A stretch of DNA of 64,000 bases from positions 60,013 to 124,012 of the forward strand of contig CAYZXS010000005.1 in the NCBI GenBank assembly GCA_964482495.1, read 5' to 3'. The position numbers were made by a program, and so were the translations under genes. This stretch comes from J029 sp964482495. Lineage in GTDB: Bacteria > Planctomycetota > UBA1135. Below, piece after piece: positions 24,165 through 32,399 of this stretch. Under the pieces are notes generated by a model. It did not search any database. It was given only the letters and a program-made list of their open reading frames with translations, and was not told where the DNA came from. Position 1 is the first letter of the stretch. Every line of letters begins with the position of its first letter.

Positions 24165-26243
24165 TCAGTCCGGGTCGCCGCCGGGCGGCGGCTCCACCCA
24201 GCTAATCTCGTGGAAGGGGATCTCGATTTCCAGGTTTCCTCGCCGCAATTTGAGCCGTTTCTTCTTCGCCATCACCTTCATGACCCGCAGCCGCTCGCGG
24301 TAGCGCGGCACGTAGACGACCTCGCCCTTCTTGAGCGAGCGCAAGAAGGCGTCCCAGCGCCGACCGGGCTCGCTCTCGTCGAGCAGCTCCCGGACCCGGG
24401 CGAGCAAGCCGTCGAAGGCCTCCTGGGTGCTGCCCGGCAGGCGGCCGCGCAGCGCGCGGCCCTCCCCCTCCAGCGAGCGCTCCAGCTCGGAGCGGAGGTC
24501 GCGGAAGGCCATCTCGGCCTCCTCCAGCCGCAGCTCGGCGCGGGCCCGGGCGGCGTCCTCCTCCTCCACGGCGTCCTGCAAGCGTCGCCGGGCCTCGTCC
24601 TCGGCGTCCCGCGCCCGCTCGCGGATCTGCTCGGCCTGCCGCCGGACGGTCGCCACCTCGGCCAGCAGAGCCTCGGCGCCGGAGCCGCGGCGGGTCCGCG
24701 AGCGGGCGTCCGCGAGCAACGCCTCGGGCAGGCCGAGGCGCTCCGCGACCTCCAGGGCGTGGCTGGCGCCGGGCACGCCCACCAGCAGCCGGAAGCTGGG
24801 GGCCAGCGACACGGGGTCGAACTCCATCGAGGCGTTCTCGGCGCCGTCGACCTGGACCGAGAACAGCTTCAGGGCGCCGAGGTGAGTGTTGGCGAGCACC
24901 CGCGAACGGCGACGGAGCAGCTCCTGCAGCACGGCTTGGCCGAGCGCCGAGCCCTCCTCGGGGTCGGTGCCGGTGCCGAGCTCGTCCAGCAGGACCAAGC
25001 CGCCCGGGGGGCCGTCGCGCAGGATCCGCAAGATGCGGGTCAAGTGCCCGGAGAAGGTGCTCAGGCTGCTCTCCAGCGACTGCTGGTCGCCGACGTCGGC
25101 GTCGATACCGGGCAGCTCGGGGAAGGCGGTGCCCTCGGCGGCGGTCACCGGCAGGCCGGCGCAGGCCAGCGCCGCCAGCAGGCCGACGGTCTTGAGGACC
25201 ACGGTCTTGCCGCCGGTGTTGGGGCCGGTCACGACCAGCAGGTCGAAGTCGCCGCCCAGCGACAGGTTGAGCGGCACCACCTGCTCGGCCTCCATCTGGC
25301 GCAGGAGCAGCGGGTGGCGGGCCTGGCGCAGCTCGATGGCGGGCGCCGGCATCTCCGGCCAGCAGCCGCCGAGCTCCCGGCACCAGGCGGCGGCGGCGAA
25401 GGCGGCGTCGACCTGGCCCAGGCGCCGGTCCGCCTCCGCCAGCTCCTGGCGCCGGCGCGCCACCTCGCGGCTGCGCTCGGACAGGATCCGGTGGATGGTC
25501 TGCCGCTCCCGGGCTTCCGCCGCGGCCACCCGGTTCGACAAGGCCAGCACCGAGTCGGGCTCGATGTAGACCGTGTCGCCGGTCTTGGAGTGGTCGTGCA
25601 CCACACCCCGCGCCCGGCCCTGGTGGGTCGCCCGCACCGCCAGCGCCGGCCGGCCGCTGCGCTGCACCGGGCGCGGGTTCTGGAGCAGGCCGCGCTTGCG
25701 CCAGCTCTCAGCCACCCGGTCTAGCTCGGCCTGGCGCTGGCGCTCCAGCTCGCGCAGCTGGGCGCGGACCTCCGCCAGAGCCGGGTCGGCGCCATCCAGC
25801 ACCTCGCCGCGGGCGTCGACGGTCGTCGAGAGCAGCTCCCAGAGGTCCGCCAGCGCCGGCGCACCGGCCAGGGCCGCCGCCAAGGCCGTGAAGGAGGGGT
25901 GGCGGCCGATCCAGACCTGGAGCTCGTTCAGCCGCGCCAGCGACTCCGCCAGCTCGGCCAGCTCGATGCCCTCCAGCACTCGGTTGGCGGCGGCCGCGCC
26001 GATGCCGGTGAGGTCGCCGCAGCGGCCGATGGACGGCCCCTGGTCACCGACCAGGGCCGCAAGCGCCTCGGCGCCGCGGGCGCGCCGGGCGCGCAGCTCG
26101 ACCGCCTCCAAGCCGGGGCGGCTGGCCAGCAGCTCGCGGCGCCCGGCGGGCGTCGCGGCGCCGGCGGCGATCCACTCGAGGACCGCGGGCAGGTCCAGGG
26201 TCTCGAGCGCGGCCGGCGGGTAGGGGTTCGCGAGGGGCGGCAT
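24165..26243 (-). CDS. MutS2-type ATPase lacking the Smr domain
   Basis: MutS2 proteins suppress recombination or, as RqcU, split collided ribosomes. The 692-residue product has a core domain, Walker A G-P-N-T-G-G-K-T at 340-347, D-V-G-D-Q-Q-S near 383-389, Walker B L-V-L-L-D-E-L-G-T-G-T-D-P at 416-428, and A-N-T-H near 451. A charged coiled coil spans about 530-610 and a KOW-like strand region (G-E-V-V-Y-V-P) about 640-685. Typical MutS2 is 770-800 residues and ends with a Smr nuclease domain; here it stops after the KOW part with no Smr motif. I selected the ATG at 26243; longer frames run into the divergent gene. No frameshift is evident. Confidence 0.88.
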   Translation of the reverse strand: MPPLANPYPPAALETLDLPAVLEWIAAGAATPAGRRELLASRPGLEAVELRARRARGAEALAALVGDQGPSIGRCGDLTGIGAAAANRVLEGIELAELAESLARLNELQVWIGRHPSFTALAAALAGAPALADLWELLSTTVDARGEVLDGADPALAEVRAQLRELERQRQAELDRVAESWRKRGLLQNPRPVQRSGRPALAVRATHQGRARGVVHDHSKTGDTVYIEPDSVLALSNRVAAAEARERQTIHRILSERSREVARRRQELAEADRRLGQVDAAFAAAAWCRELGGCWPEMPAPAIELRQARHPLLLRQMEAEQVVPLNLSLGGDFDLLVVTGPNTGGKTVVLKTVGLLAALACAGLPVTAAEGTAFPELPGIDADVGDQQSLESSLSTFSGHLTRILRILRDGPPGGLVLLDELGTGTDPEEGSALGQAVLQELLRRRSRVLANTHLGALKLFSVQVDGAENASMEFDPVSLAPSFRLLVGVPGASHALEVAERLGLPEALLADARSRTRRGSGAEALLAEVATVRRQAEQIRERARDAEDEARRRLQDAVEEEDAARARAELRLEEAEMAFRDLRSELERSLEGEGRALRGRLPGSTQEAFDGLLARVRELLDESEPGRRWDAFLRSLKKGEVVYVPRYRERLRVMKVMAKKKRLKLRRGNLEIEIPFHEISWVEPPPGGDPD

Positions 26244-26264
26244 GAATCCGGAGACCCAACAGCC

Positions 26265-26270
26265 TAGAAT
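26265..26270 (+). promoter_or_regulatory. Candidate -10 element of the cystathionine beta-synthase gene
   Basis: TAGAAT matches the -10 consensus at five of six positions and predicts a start near 26277, only about 3 nt before the ATG at 26280. No good -35 hexamer and no Shine-Dalgarno sequence are visible. Confidence 0.4.
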
Positions 26271-26279
26271 GGCCGCTTC

Positions 26280-27683
26280 ATGGAGGCATCTTTGGAGAGC
26301 ATTCAGAGCGGAATCGCGGACAACATCCTGGACCTGATCGGAGACACGCCGCTGGTCCGGCTGCCCGACGGCTTCGACCCCGAGGTCCGCTGCGAGGTGC
26401 TGCTGAAGATCGAGTCGGCCAACCCCGGCGGCAGCGTCAAGGACCGCATCGCCCTGCGCCTGGTGCGCCAGGCCGAGGCGCGGGGCGAGCTCCAGCCGGG
26501 CGGCACCATCGTCGAGTGCACCTCGGGGAACACCGGCGCCGGGCTGTGCCTGGTGGCCGCCGCGCTCGGCTACCGCAGCCTGATCGTGATCCCGGACAAG
26601 ATGAGCCAGGAGAAGATCGACACCCTGCGGGCCTTCGGCGCCGAGGTCGTGATCACCCCCTCCAACGTGCCCTCCGGCCACCCGGAGCACTACCTGCAGG
26701 TCGCCGAGCGGCTGGCGGCCGAGATCCCCGGCGGCTGGTGGGCGGACCAGTTCCACAACGCCGACAACCCGGACGCCCACTACCACAGCACCGGACCGGA
26801 GCTGTGGCGGCAGTGCGATGGGCGGCTGAGCGCCTTCGTCGCCGGCTGCGGAACCGGCGGGACCATCACCGGCACCGGCCGCTTCCTGCGCCAGCAGGAC
26901 CCGGCGGTGGAGATCATCGGCGTCGACCCGCCTGGTTCGGTCTACGAGCCCTACTGGCGCACCGGCGTGCTCGAGGAGGCCGGCAGCTACGCCGTCGAGG
27001 GGGTCGGCGAGGACGAGATCCCGGGCACCTGGGACCGGTCCGCGATCACCGGCTATGAGGTGGTGGAGGACGCCGAGTCCTTCGCCCTGGCGCGACGGCT
27101 GACCGAGTCCACCGGCCTCTTTACCGGCGGCTCCGCCGGCATGGCCCTGGCCGCCGGCCTGCGGGTGGCGCGGCGGCTGCCGGCCGACGCCCGGGTCGTG
27201 GTCCTGGTGCCCGACTCCGGCAAGAACTACCTGACCAAGGTCTACAACCAGGACTGGCTGCGCGACAACGGCTTCGAGCCGCGGACGCCGGCAGCCGCGG
27301 CCACGGTCGCTGACCTGCTGCGCGACAAGCCGCGCGCCGCCCTGCTGCCCGGCGAGGGTCTGGACCTGGCCTGGCGCCAGCTGGCCGACCGCGGCGTCCG
27401 ACCGATCCCGGTGGTCGAGCGCCGCGACGGCGGCGCCCTGCTCGGGGTGGTGGACGAGGACCGGCTGCTCGAGCTGCTCGCCGCCGGCGCCGACCTGGCC
27501 CAGCACACGGTGGCGGAGGCCCTGGTCGCCGCGCCCGAGCTCCTGCCCGCCGCCGCTCCTTGGCGCGCCGCCCTCGAGGCCCTGGCCCAGCGCGAGCCGG
27601 TCCTGGTCGAGGACGAGCAGGGCTGGACCTCCCTCGACCGCCGCGACATCCTGCGCGGCCTGCCGCGGCTCCGGCACGACTGA
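26280..27683 (+). CDS. Cystathionine beta-synthase (PLP enzyme with C-terminal CBS pair)
   Basis: Condenses serine (or activated serine) with homocysteine to cystathionine. The PLP lysine is K54 in G-G-S-V-K-D-R; T-S-G-N-T-G at 81-86 binds the substrate carboxylate, and G-C-G-T-G-G-T-I-T-G binds the PLP phosphate. The 467-residue length and a C-terminal CBS-domain pair (about 345-465) separate it from plain cysteine synthase (about 310 residues). The next gene, 40 nt on, is a cystathionine gamma-family enzyme, which supports reverse transsulfuration. A cysteine synthase activity cannot be excluded. Confidence 0.85.
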   Translation: MEASLESIQSGIADNILDLIGDTPLVRLPDGFDPEVRCEVLLKIESANPGGSVKDRIALRLVRQAEARGELQPGGTIVECTSGNTGAGLCLVAAALGYRSLIVIPDKMSQEKIDTLRAFGAEVVITPSNVPSGHPEHYLQVAERLAAEIPGGWWADQFHNADNPDAHYHSTGPELWRQCDGRLSAFVAGCGTGGTITGTGRFLRQQDPAVEIIGVDPPGSVYEPYWRTGVLEEAGSYAVEGVGEDEIPGTWDRSAITGYEVVEDAESFALARRLTESTGLFTGGSAGMALAAGLRVARRLPADARVVVLVPDSGKNYLTKVYNQDWLRDNGFEPRTPAAAATVADLLRDKPRAALLPGEGLDLAWRQLADRGVRPIPVVERRDGGALLGVVDEDRLLELLAAGADLAQHTVAEALVAAPELLPAAAPWRAALEALAQREPVLVEDEQGWTSLDRRDILRGLPRLRHD

Positions 27684-27723
27684 GCCCGCCGCGCTCCCCG
27701 CTCCCCCATCGCCAGCGACCGCC

Positions 27724-28917
27724 ATGTCTGAACCGGGCAAACCCTCCCACGATCCCAAGCACGCTGACCACGCTTTCGCGACCCAGGCCGTGCACGCCGG
27801 CTGGGACCCCTTCGCCGAGCGCACCGGCGCCGTCATGCCGCCGATCTACATGACCAGCACCTACGTGCAGGACGCGCCGGCCGAGCCCCGCCACGGCTAC
27901 GAGTACACCCGGACCCAGAACCCGACCCGCTTCGCGCTGCAGAACGCCCTGGCGCAGCTCGAGGGCGGCGCCGGCGCCTTCACCTGCGCCTCGGGCATGG
28001 CGGCGGTCCACACCCTGATGCTGCTGCTCGAGCCCGGCGACCGCATCGTCGCCACGCGCGACCTCTATGGCGGCTCGCACCGGCTGTTCTCGAAGGTCGA
28101 GGAGCGCTTCGGCCTCGTCTACGAGTACCGCGACACCACCGACCCGGCGGCCTTCGAGGACCTGCCGGCCGACACCCGCCTGGTCTACCTCGAGACGCCC
28201 TCGAACCCGACCCTGGGCATCACCTCGATCGCCGCCGCCGCCGCCGGCGCGCGCGCGGTCGGCGCCGAGCTGGCGGTCGACAACACCTTCGCGACGCCGG
28301 CGCTGCAGCGGCCGATCGAGCACGGCGCCGACTACGTGGTCCACTCGACCACCAAGTACGTCGGCGGCCACAGCGACGTCGTCGGCGGCGCGCTGGTGGT
28401 CAAGGACGCCGGACGCGCCGAGGAGGTCTGGTTCCACCAGAATTCGGCCGGCACCGTCAACTCCCCCTTCGACGCCTTCCTGACCCTGCGCGGCCTGCGC
28501 ACGCTGGCCTTGCGCATGGAGCGCCACTGCGCCACCGCTGCGATGCTGGCGGACTTCCTCGAGGCGCACGCGGGCGTCGACCGCGTGCTCTACCCCGGCC
28601 TCGCGTCCTTCCCCGGCCACGAGACCGCGCGGGCGCAGATGAGCGGCTTCGGCGGCATGATCTCCTTCGTGCTGCCGGGCGGCGTCGAGCAGGCGACCGA
28701 GCTGGTGCGGCGCTGCGAGCTCTTCGTCCTGGCGGAGTCGCTCGGCGGCGTCGAATCCCTGATCGAGCTGCCGGCGCCGATGACCCACGCCTCGGTGCCA
28801 CCGGAGCAGCGGCGCGCGATCGGCATCGAGGACGGAATGGTGCGCTTGTCGGTCGGGATCGAAGATCCGGACGACCTGCGCAAGGACCTCGAGACCGCGC
28901 TCGCGGCGAGCCGCTGA
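27724..28917 (+). CDS. Cystathionine gamma-lyase/gamma-synthase family PLP enzyme
   Basis: Fold-type I PLP enzyme of the Cys/Met metabolism family, 397 residues. The PLP lysine is K211 in H-S-T-T-K-Y-V-G-G-H-S-D, with Y-x-R in Y-E-Y-T-R-T-Q-N-P-T near 60, C-A-S-G-M-A-A at 88-94 and V-D-N-T-F-A-T-P near 185-192. Placement directly after cystathionine beta-synthase argues for the lyase direction (cystathionine to cysteine). Gamma-synthase or methionine gamma-lyase activity cannot be separated by sequence reading alone. Confidence 0.85.
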   Translation: MSEPGKPSHDPKHADHAFATQAVHAGWDPFAERTGAVMPPIYMTSTYVQDAPAEPRHGYEYTRTQNPTRFALQNALAQLEGGAGAFTCASGMAAVHTLMLLLEPGDRIVATRDLYGGSHRLFSKVEERFGLVYEYRDTTDPAAFEDLPADTRLVYLETPSNPTLGITSIAAAAAGARAVGAELAVDNTFATPALQRPIEHGADYVVHSTTKYVGGHSDVVGGALVVKDAGRAEEVWFHQNSAGTVNSPFDAFLTLRGLRTLALRMERHCATAAMLADFLEAHAGVDRVLYPGLASFPGHETARAQMSGFGGMISFVLPGGVEQATELVRRCELFVLAESLGGVESLIELPAPMTHASVPPEQRRAIGIEDGMVRLSVGIEDPDDLRKDLETALAASR

Positions 28918-28929
28918 TCGCGGGCGCGT

Positions 28930-29325
28930 CTAGACCCTGCCGCCGCCTGCCGGGTCGGCGGGCGGAGCGCTCGGCGGCGCGCCAAGCCCTGCTGAGGGCG
29001 GAGCTTCGGGCGTCTGGGCGACCGGGCCGGCTTCGACCCGCTTCTTCAGGATGTTGCCCACCTTGAACTTCACGACCCGCTTCGCCGGGACCGCGACCTT
29101 CTCCAAGGTCTTCGGGTTCTGCGCGATCCGACCGGGACGCGAACGGACCTCGAAGACGCCGAACTTGCGGAACTCAAGGCGGTTGCCGCGCACCAGCTCG
29201 TCCGAGACCTCATCGAAGAAGCGCTGGATGATGTCCCGCACCAGGACCTTGGTCTGACCGGTGCTGTCCGAGATCCGCTGGACCAGGTCCCGCTTGGTGA
29301 TCGTATTCAGCTCGGGGTTGTCCAT
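28930..29325 (-). CDS. HU/IHF-family nucleoid protein with a Pro/Ala-rich tail
   Basis: DNA-bending protein of the HU/IHF family. Residues 9-95 carry I-T-K-R-D-L-V-Q-R-I-S, L-E-F-R-K-F-G-V-F-E-V-R-S-R-P-G-R-I-A-Q-N-P-K-T, including the intercalating-proline arm N-P, and F-K-V-G at the end of the core. The last ~35 residues (T-P-E-A-P-P-S-A-G onwards) form a Pro/Ala/Gly tail without lysine, unlike the Lys/Ala tails of some HU proteins. A promoter with a 16-nt spacer sits upstream (29376-29403). Confidence 0.9.
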   Translation of the reverse strand: MDNPELNTITKRDLVQRISDSTGQTKVLVRDIIQRFFDEVSDELVRGNRLEFRKFGVFEVRSRPGRIAQNPKTLEKVAVPAKRVVKFKVGNILKKRVEAGPVAQTPEAPPSAGLGAPPSAPPADPAGGGRV

Positions 29326-29375
29326 GAAGCCTAAGTCGAGGAAGGGGGGCGGGGCGATTCGTCCTACCTCCTTGA

Positions 29376-29403
29376 AGTATGGTCACTTGCGCCGTCCAGT
29401 CAA
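29376..29403 (-). promoter_or_regulatory. Promoter of the HU-like gene
   Basis: Minus-strand TTGACT (29403-29398) and CATACT (29381-29376) separated by 16 nt. AAGGAGGT follows nearby at about 29366-29373, inside the untranslated leader of about 45 nt. The spacing equals that of the ribosomal promoters in this window. Confidence 0.55.
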
Positions 29404-29410
29404 GTCCTGC

Positions 29411-29860
29411 TCAGGAGCTTCCGGGCACTTCCAGGAGGTAGCTGGCCGGTCCCTGGTTGACCAGCTCGACCTCCATCTGGGCGCCGAAGACCCCCTGCTC
29501 GACCCGCAGGCCCCGGCTGGCGAGCCCCTCGACGACCCGATCGACCAGCTCCCGGGCCAGCCCCGGCTCGAGGGCGGTGTCGAAGGAGGGCCGCCGGCCC
29601 TTGCGGGTGTCGGCGGCCAGGGTGAACTGGCTCACGAGCAGGACCTCCCCGCCGACCTGGGTCAGGTCGAGGTTGGTCTTGCCCTGGTCGTCGGGAAAGA
29701 CCCGGTAGCCGGCGATCCGGCGGGCCATGGTGGCCGCCTCCGGCTCGCCGTCCCCGCGCTTGCAGCCGAGGAAGACCAGGATGCCAGGGCCGATCTGGCC
29801 GCGGGCGCGCCCCTCGACCCGGACTTCGGCCCGGGCCACGCGCTGCAGGAGGGCGATCAC
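29411..29860 (-). CDS. dtd: D-aminoacyl-tRNA deacylase
   Basis: Removes D-amino acids (and glycine mischarged on tRNA-Ala) from tRNA. The 149-residue product has the active-site S-Q-F-T-L-A-A-D and the second motif N-Q-G-P-A-S near the C-terminus, in the family's cross-subunit Gly-Pro site, plus G-R-R-P-S-F-D. The GTG start at 29860 overlaps the stop of the upstream TPR lipoprotein gene (GTGA) and matches the family N-terminus I-A-L-L-Q-R-V-A-R-A-E-V. An in-frame upstream ATG would add 13 residues with no homology. Confidence 0.92.
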   Translation of the reverse strand: MIALLQRVARAEVRVEGRARGQIGPGILVFLGCKRGDGEPEAATMARRIAGYRVFPDDQGKTNLDLTQVGGEVLLVSQFTLAADTRKGRRPSFDTALEPGLARELVDRVVEGLASRGLRVEQGVFGAQMEVELVNQGPASYLLEVPGSS

Positions 29861-30852
29861 TCCCCGTCCCCCGCCGCCGCGGGGAGCTGCTCCAGCCACA
29901 GCTCGGCCTGGGTCAGACGCTGGATCGGCAGCTCAGACCCAGCGGCGGCCAGCTCCAGGACCTTGCCGAGGTGGCGGCGGGCCAGCGCCGGACGCCGCAG
30001 GTGGTCGAGGGCCAGCAGAGCGAGGTCGAAGTGGGCGACGGCGTCGTCGGGGCGCTCCGCCACCAGGGCCTGGAGCAGCTCCAGCGCCGCCTCACCCTGC
30101 CCCAGCTCGGCCAGAGCGGCGGCGCGGAGCAGCCGGGCGTGGCGGTCCTCGAGGCCGCGCAGGGACGCCAAGGCCAGGTCGGCCTCCCCGGCCGCCAGGC
30201 TGGCTTCGGCGCGGTAGAGGCGGTCGAGGCGGGTGTCCTCCAACGGCAGCCAGGGTTCGGTCTCGGCGGCGCGGACGGCGAGCTCGGGGCGGGCGTGGAA
30301 GGGCGCGAGCTGGCCCAGCAGGCGCCAGCCCTCCGCCGAGCCCGGGTGCTCGTCCAGCAGCAGGACGAGTTCTTCCAGCGGCTGCTGGTCGCCGGCGCGG
30401 GCTTGGAGACCGAGGCGGAGCACCTGGGCGGGGACCAGCTCGGGGTCGAGCTCCAGGGCGGTCGCGAGCAGCTCCAGCGCCCGGCCGCGGTCGGCGAGGC
30501 GCGCGGCGAGGTAGTAGCGGCCGGCGCTGGGCTGGTTCAGAGCGGCCTCCTCAGCGTCCAGCGCCAGCGCCTGGCGCTCGCCGGGGGTGCGCGCGTCCAA
30601 GACTGCAAAATCCTGGAGCAAGGCCTGGAGCCGCAGCGATCCGGCCGGGCTCTGGGCGAGCGCGGCGAGCTCGGCGGCGGCCTCGGGGGAACCGCTGGCG
30701 CGCACCGCCCAGGCCTCGGCGAGCAGCTGCCACTGGTCCTCCTCGGCGGCCCGAGCAGCCCGGACCCGGTCGAGCGAAGGCAGCTCCGGGTCCCGCTCGA
30801 GCAGGCCGCAGCCCGCGGCCAGGAGCGGCAGGACGAGGGCGAGGCGGAGCAT
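29857..30852 (-). CDS. TPR-like lipoprotein
   Basis: A 331-residue predicted lipoprotein: hydrophobic leader and lipobox L-L-A-A-G-C with the cysteine near residue 15. The mature part is a series of leucine- and alanine-rich helical pairs resembling TPR repeats (for example A-L-E-L-L-A-T-A-L-E-L-D-P-E-L and D-L-A-L-A-S-L-R-G-L-E-D), with about six to eight units. It is coupled to dtd by a 4-nt overlap. The function is unknown; TPR lipoproteins often scaffold envelope complexes. It is divergent from the WP-repeat lipoprotein gene 90 nt away. Confidence 0.7.
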   Translation of the reverse strand: MLRLALVLPLLAAGCGLLERDPELPSLDRVRAARAAEEDQWQLLAEAWAVRASGSPEAAAELAALAQSPAGSLRLQALLQDFAVLDARTPGERQALALDAEEAALNQPSAGRYYLAARLADRGRALELLATALELDPELVPAQVLRLGLQARAGDQQPLEELVLLLDEHPGSAEGWRLLGQLAPFHARPELAVRAAETEPWLPLEDTRLDRLYRAEASLAAGEADLALASLRGLEDRHARLLRAAALAELGQGEAALELLQALVAERPDDAVAHFDLALLALDHLRRPALARRHLGKVLELAAAGSELPIQRLTQAELWLEQLPAAAGDGE

Positions 30853-30923
30853 GGTCCGGAGTGTAGCCGCGGCTCTGCCCTCACCCCCGCAGCGGCGGAC
30901 CGGAATCCACGCCGTCCCGGTCC

Positions 30924-30929
30924 TACAAT
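30924..30929 (+). promoter_or_regulatory. Candidate -10 element before the WP-repeat lipoprotein
   Basis: TACAAT matches -10 at five of six positions and predicts a start about 6 nt before the ATG at 30942. No clear -35 and no Shine-Dalgarno are seen. Confidence 0.4.
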
Positions 30930-30941
30930 CTGGCCCTTCCC

Positions 30942-32399
30942 ATGGGGATCCGTCCGCTGCACTGCGCCGCGGCCTTGCTGCTGGTCCTGGCCGCCTGCGC
31001 CGCCCCTGACGCCGAGATCCACCTCGCGCCCCTCTTCTCGCGTCACACCGCGCCCGGCTATGACCACGCCGAGGCCGCGGGCGGCATCCTGCGCTATGAG
31101 GACAAGCCCCAAGGCCAGAGCTGGGCCCTGAGCCCGCTGGTGTGGCGCCGCTCCGAGGACGACGGCACCGTCGAAGCCGACTTCCTCTATCCCCTCGGCC
31201 GCTACGAGCACGACCCGGTCCGGCCGCGCAGCTACGCCCGGCTGTTCCCGGTCTTCTGGCACGAAGCGGAAGTCCGGCCCGACGGCGTCACCGACAGCGA
31301 CTGGCTGCTCGGGCCGCTGTTCGGCGGCAGCTCCAGCGACGGCGAAGAGGACTACCTGGCGCTGTTCCCCTTCTACGGCAAGGCGCGCAACTTCTTCACC
31401 TACGACGAGTGGAGCTTCGCCCTGTGGCCGCTGTGGTCGAAGACCCGCAAGGACGGCCGCGAGCACAGCCACGTGCTGTGGCCCTTCTTCGGCTGGCGCC
31501 AGGGCAACGGCGCCTCGGGCTGGCACGTCTGGCCGCTGTTCGGGCGCTCCGAGCTCGACGGCAAGTACCGCAGCTCCTACTTCCTGTGGCCGGTCTTCAA
31601 CCGCACCGACGAGAAGCTTGACCGCAAGCACCCGCTGCACGGCTGGCTGCTGCTGCCGCTGGGCGGCCGGGTGACCGAGGGCGACTACACCGCCACCACC
31701 GCCCTGTGGCCGGTCTTCGGCTGGGCCGAGAAGCCCTCGACCGAGTACCGCGCCTGGAGCGTCTGGCCGCTGCTCAAGTTCGAGCGCAAGCCCTCGGCCA
31801 AGCAGAAGCTCGACAAGGCGCTGCCCTTCTGGCTCCACTTCGAGAGCGAGTTCACCGAGTACGGCGCCGTGATGTGGCCGATCTTCTGGTGGCGCCGCGA
31901 CACCATCGACGGCCGCGAGACCCGCTCCTTCTGGGCCGTGCCGCTGTGGTTCAGCTCCCGCACCCGGCACGCCGACGGCGGCGAGGACCGGGAGTGGCGG
32001 CTGTGGCCGCTGGCCCGGAGCGAGCAGCAGGCCGACGGCGGCCACGACTTCTCCACCCTCGCGCCGGGCCTCGACCCGCTGCTCGAGTCCGACGCCCTGT
32101 CCCGTAACCTCGGCTTCGCCTTCGAGCTCTGGACCGACCGGGCCGAGTCCCCGGCCGCGCCCCGTGAGCGCAGGGCTTGGCTGGACCTCTATCATTCCGT
32201 CGAGGCCGGCGGCCACCGCCGCTGGTCCGTGCCGCTGCTCGGCGGCCGCTGGACCGAACCCGACGGCACCACGCACACTTCCCTCCTGCTCGGCTTGATC
32301 CGCTGGCGCTCCGGCCCGGACGGTGGCCTCGAGGAGCCCGCCTTCCCCGGCCCGGGCTGGCCGGACCTGCACGCCCTGCCGCTGGAGGACGCCCCGTGA
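30942..32399 (+). CDS. Lipoprotein built of WP-x-F repeats, linked to an Mla-type transporter
   Basis: I do not recognise the family. The 485-residue protein has a lipobox-like leader ending L-A-A-C-A near residue 19. The rest contains about 18 short motifs of the form (hydrophobic)-W/F/L-P-(L/V/F/I)-(F/W/L): examples are F-P-V-F-W at 102-106, W-P-L-W-S at 162-166, W-P-F-F-G at 180-184, W-P-L-F-G at 197-201, W-P-V-F-N at 216-220, W-P-V-F-G at 256-260 and W-P-I-F-W at 312-316. Spacing is mostly 15-22 residues with charged or glycine-rich links, a pattern that suggests repeated beta strands and turns. The gene overlaps the mlaE-like start by GTGA, so its product probably works with the lipid transporter, perhaps at the outer membrane (inference). 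Confidence 0.75.
   Translation: MGIRPLHCAAALLLVLAACAAPDAEIHLAPLFSRHTAPGYDHAEAAGGILRYEDKPQGQSWALSPLVWRRSEDDGTVEADFLYPLGRYEHDPVRPRSYARLFPVFWHEAEVRPDGVTDSDWLLGPLFGGSSSDGEEDYLALFPFYGKARNFFTYDEWSFALWPLWSKTRKDGREHSHVLWPFFGWRQGNGASGWHVWPLFGRSELDGKYRSSYFLWPVFNRTDEKLDRKHPLHGWLLLPLGGRVTEGDYTATTALWPVFGWAEKPSTEYRAWSVWPLLKFERKPSAKQKLDKALPFWLHFESEFTEYGAVMWPIFWWRRDTIDGRETRSFWAVPLWFSSRTRHADGGEDREWRLWPLARSEQQADGGHDFSTLAPGLDPLLESDALSRNLGFAFELWTDRAESPAAPRERRAWLDLYHSVEAGGHRRWSVPLLGGRWTEPDGTTHTSLLLGLIRWRSGPDGGLEEPAFPGPGWPDLHALPLEDAP

Noticed and set aside
26200..26279. Riboswitch (SAM or cobalamin) before the transsulfuration genes
   Set aside because: The gap to mutS2 is only 36 nt and no stems or conserved boxes were found; a T-box or cobalamin box is not visible anywhere else in the window.
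24165..27836. A 1223-residue reading frame that would extend MutS2 far upstream
   Set aside because: The part beyond 26243 is antisense to the cystathionine beta-synthase gene and low complexity. The MutS2 N-terminus begins well after.
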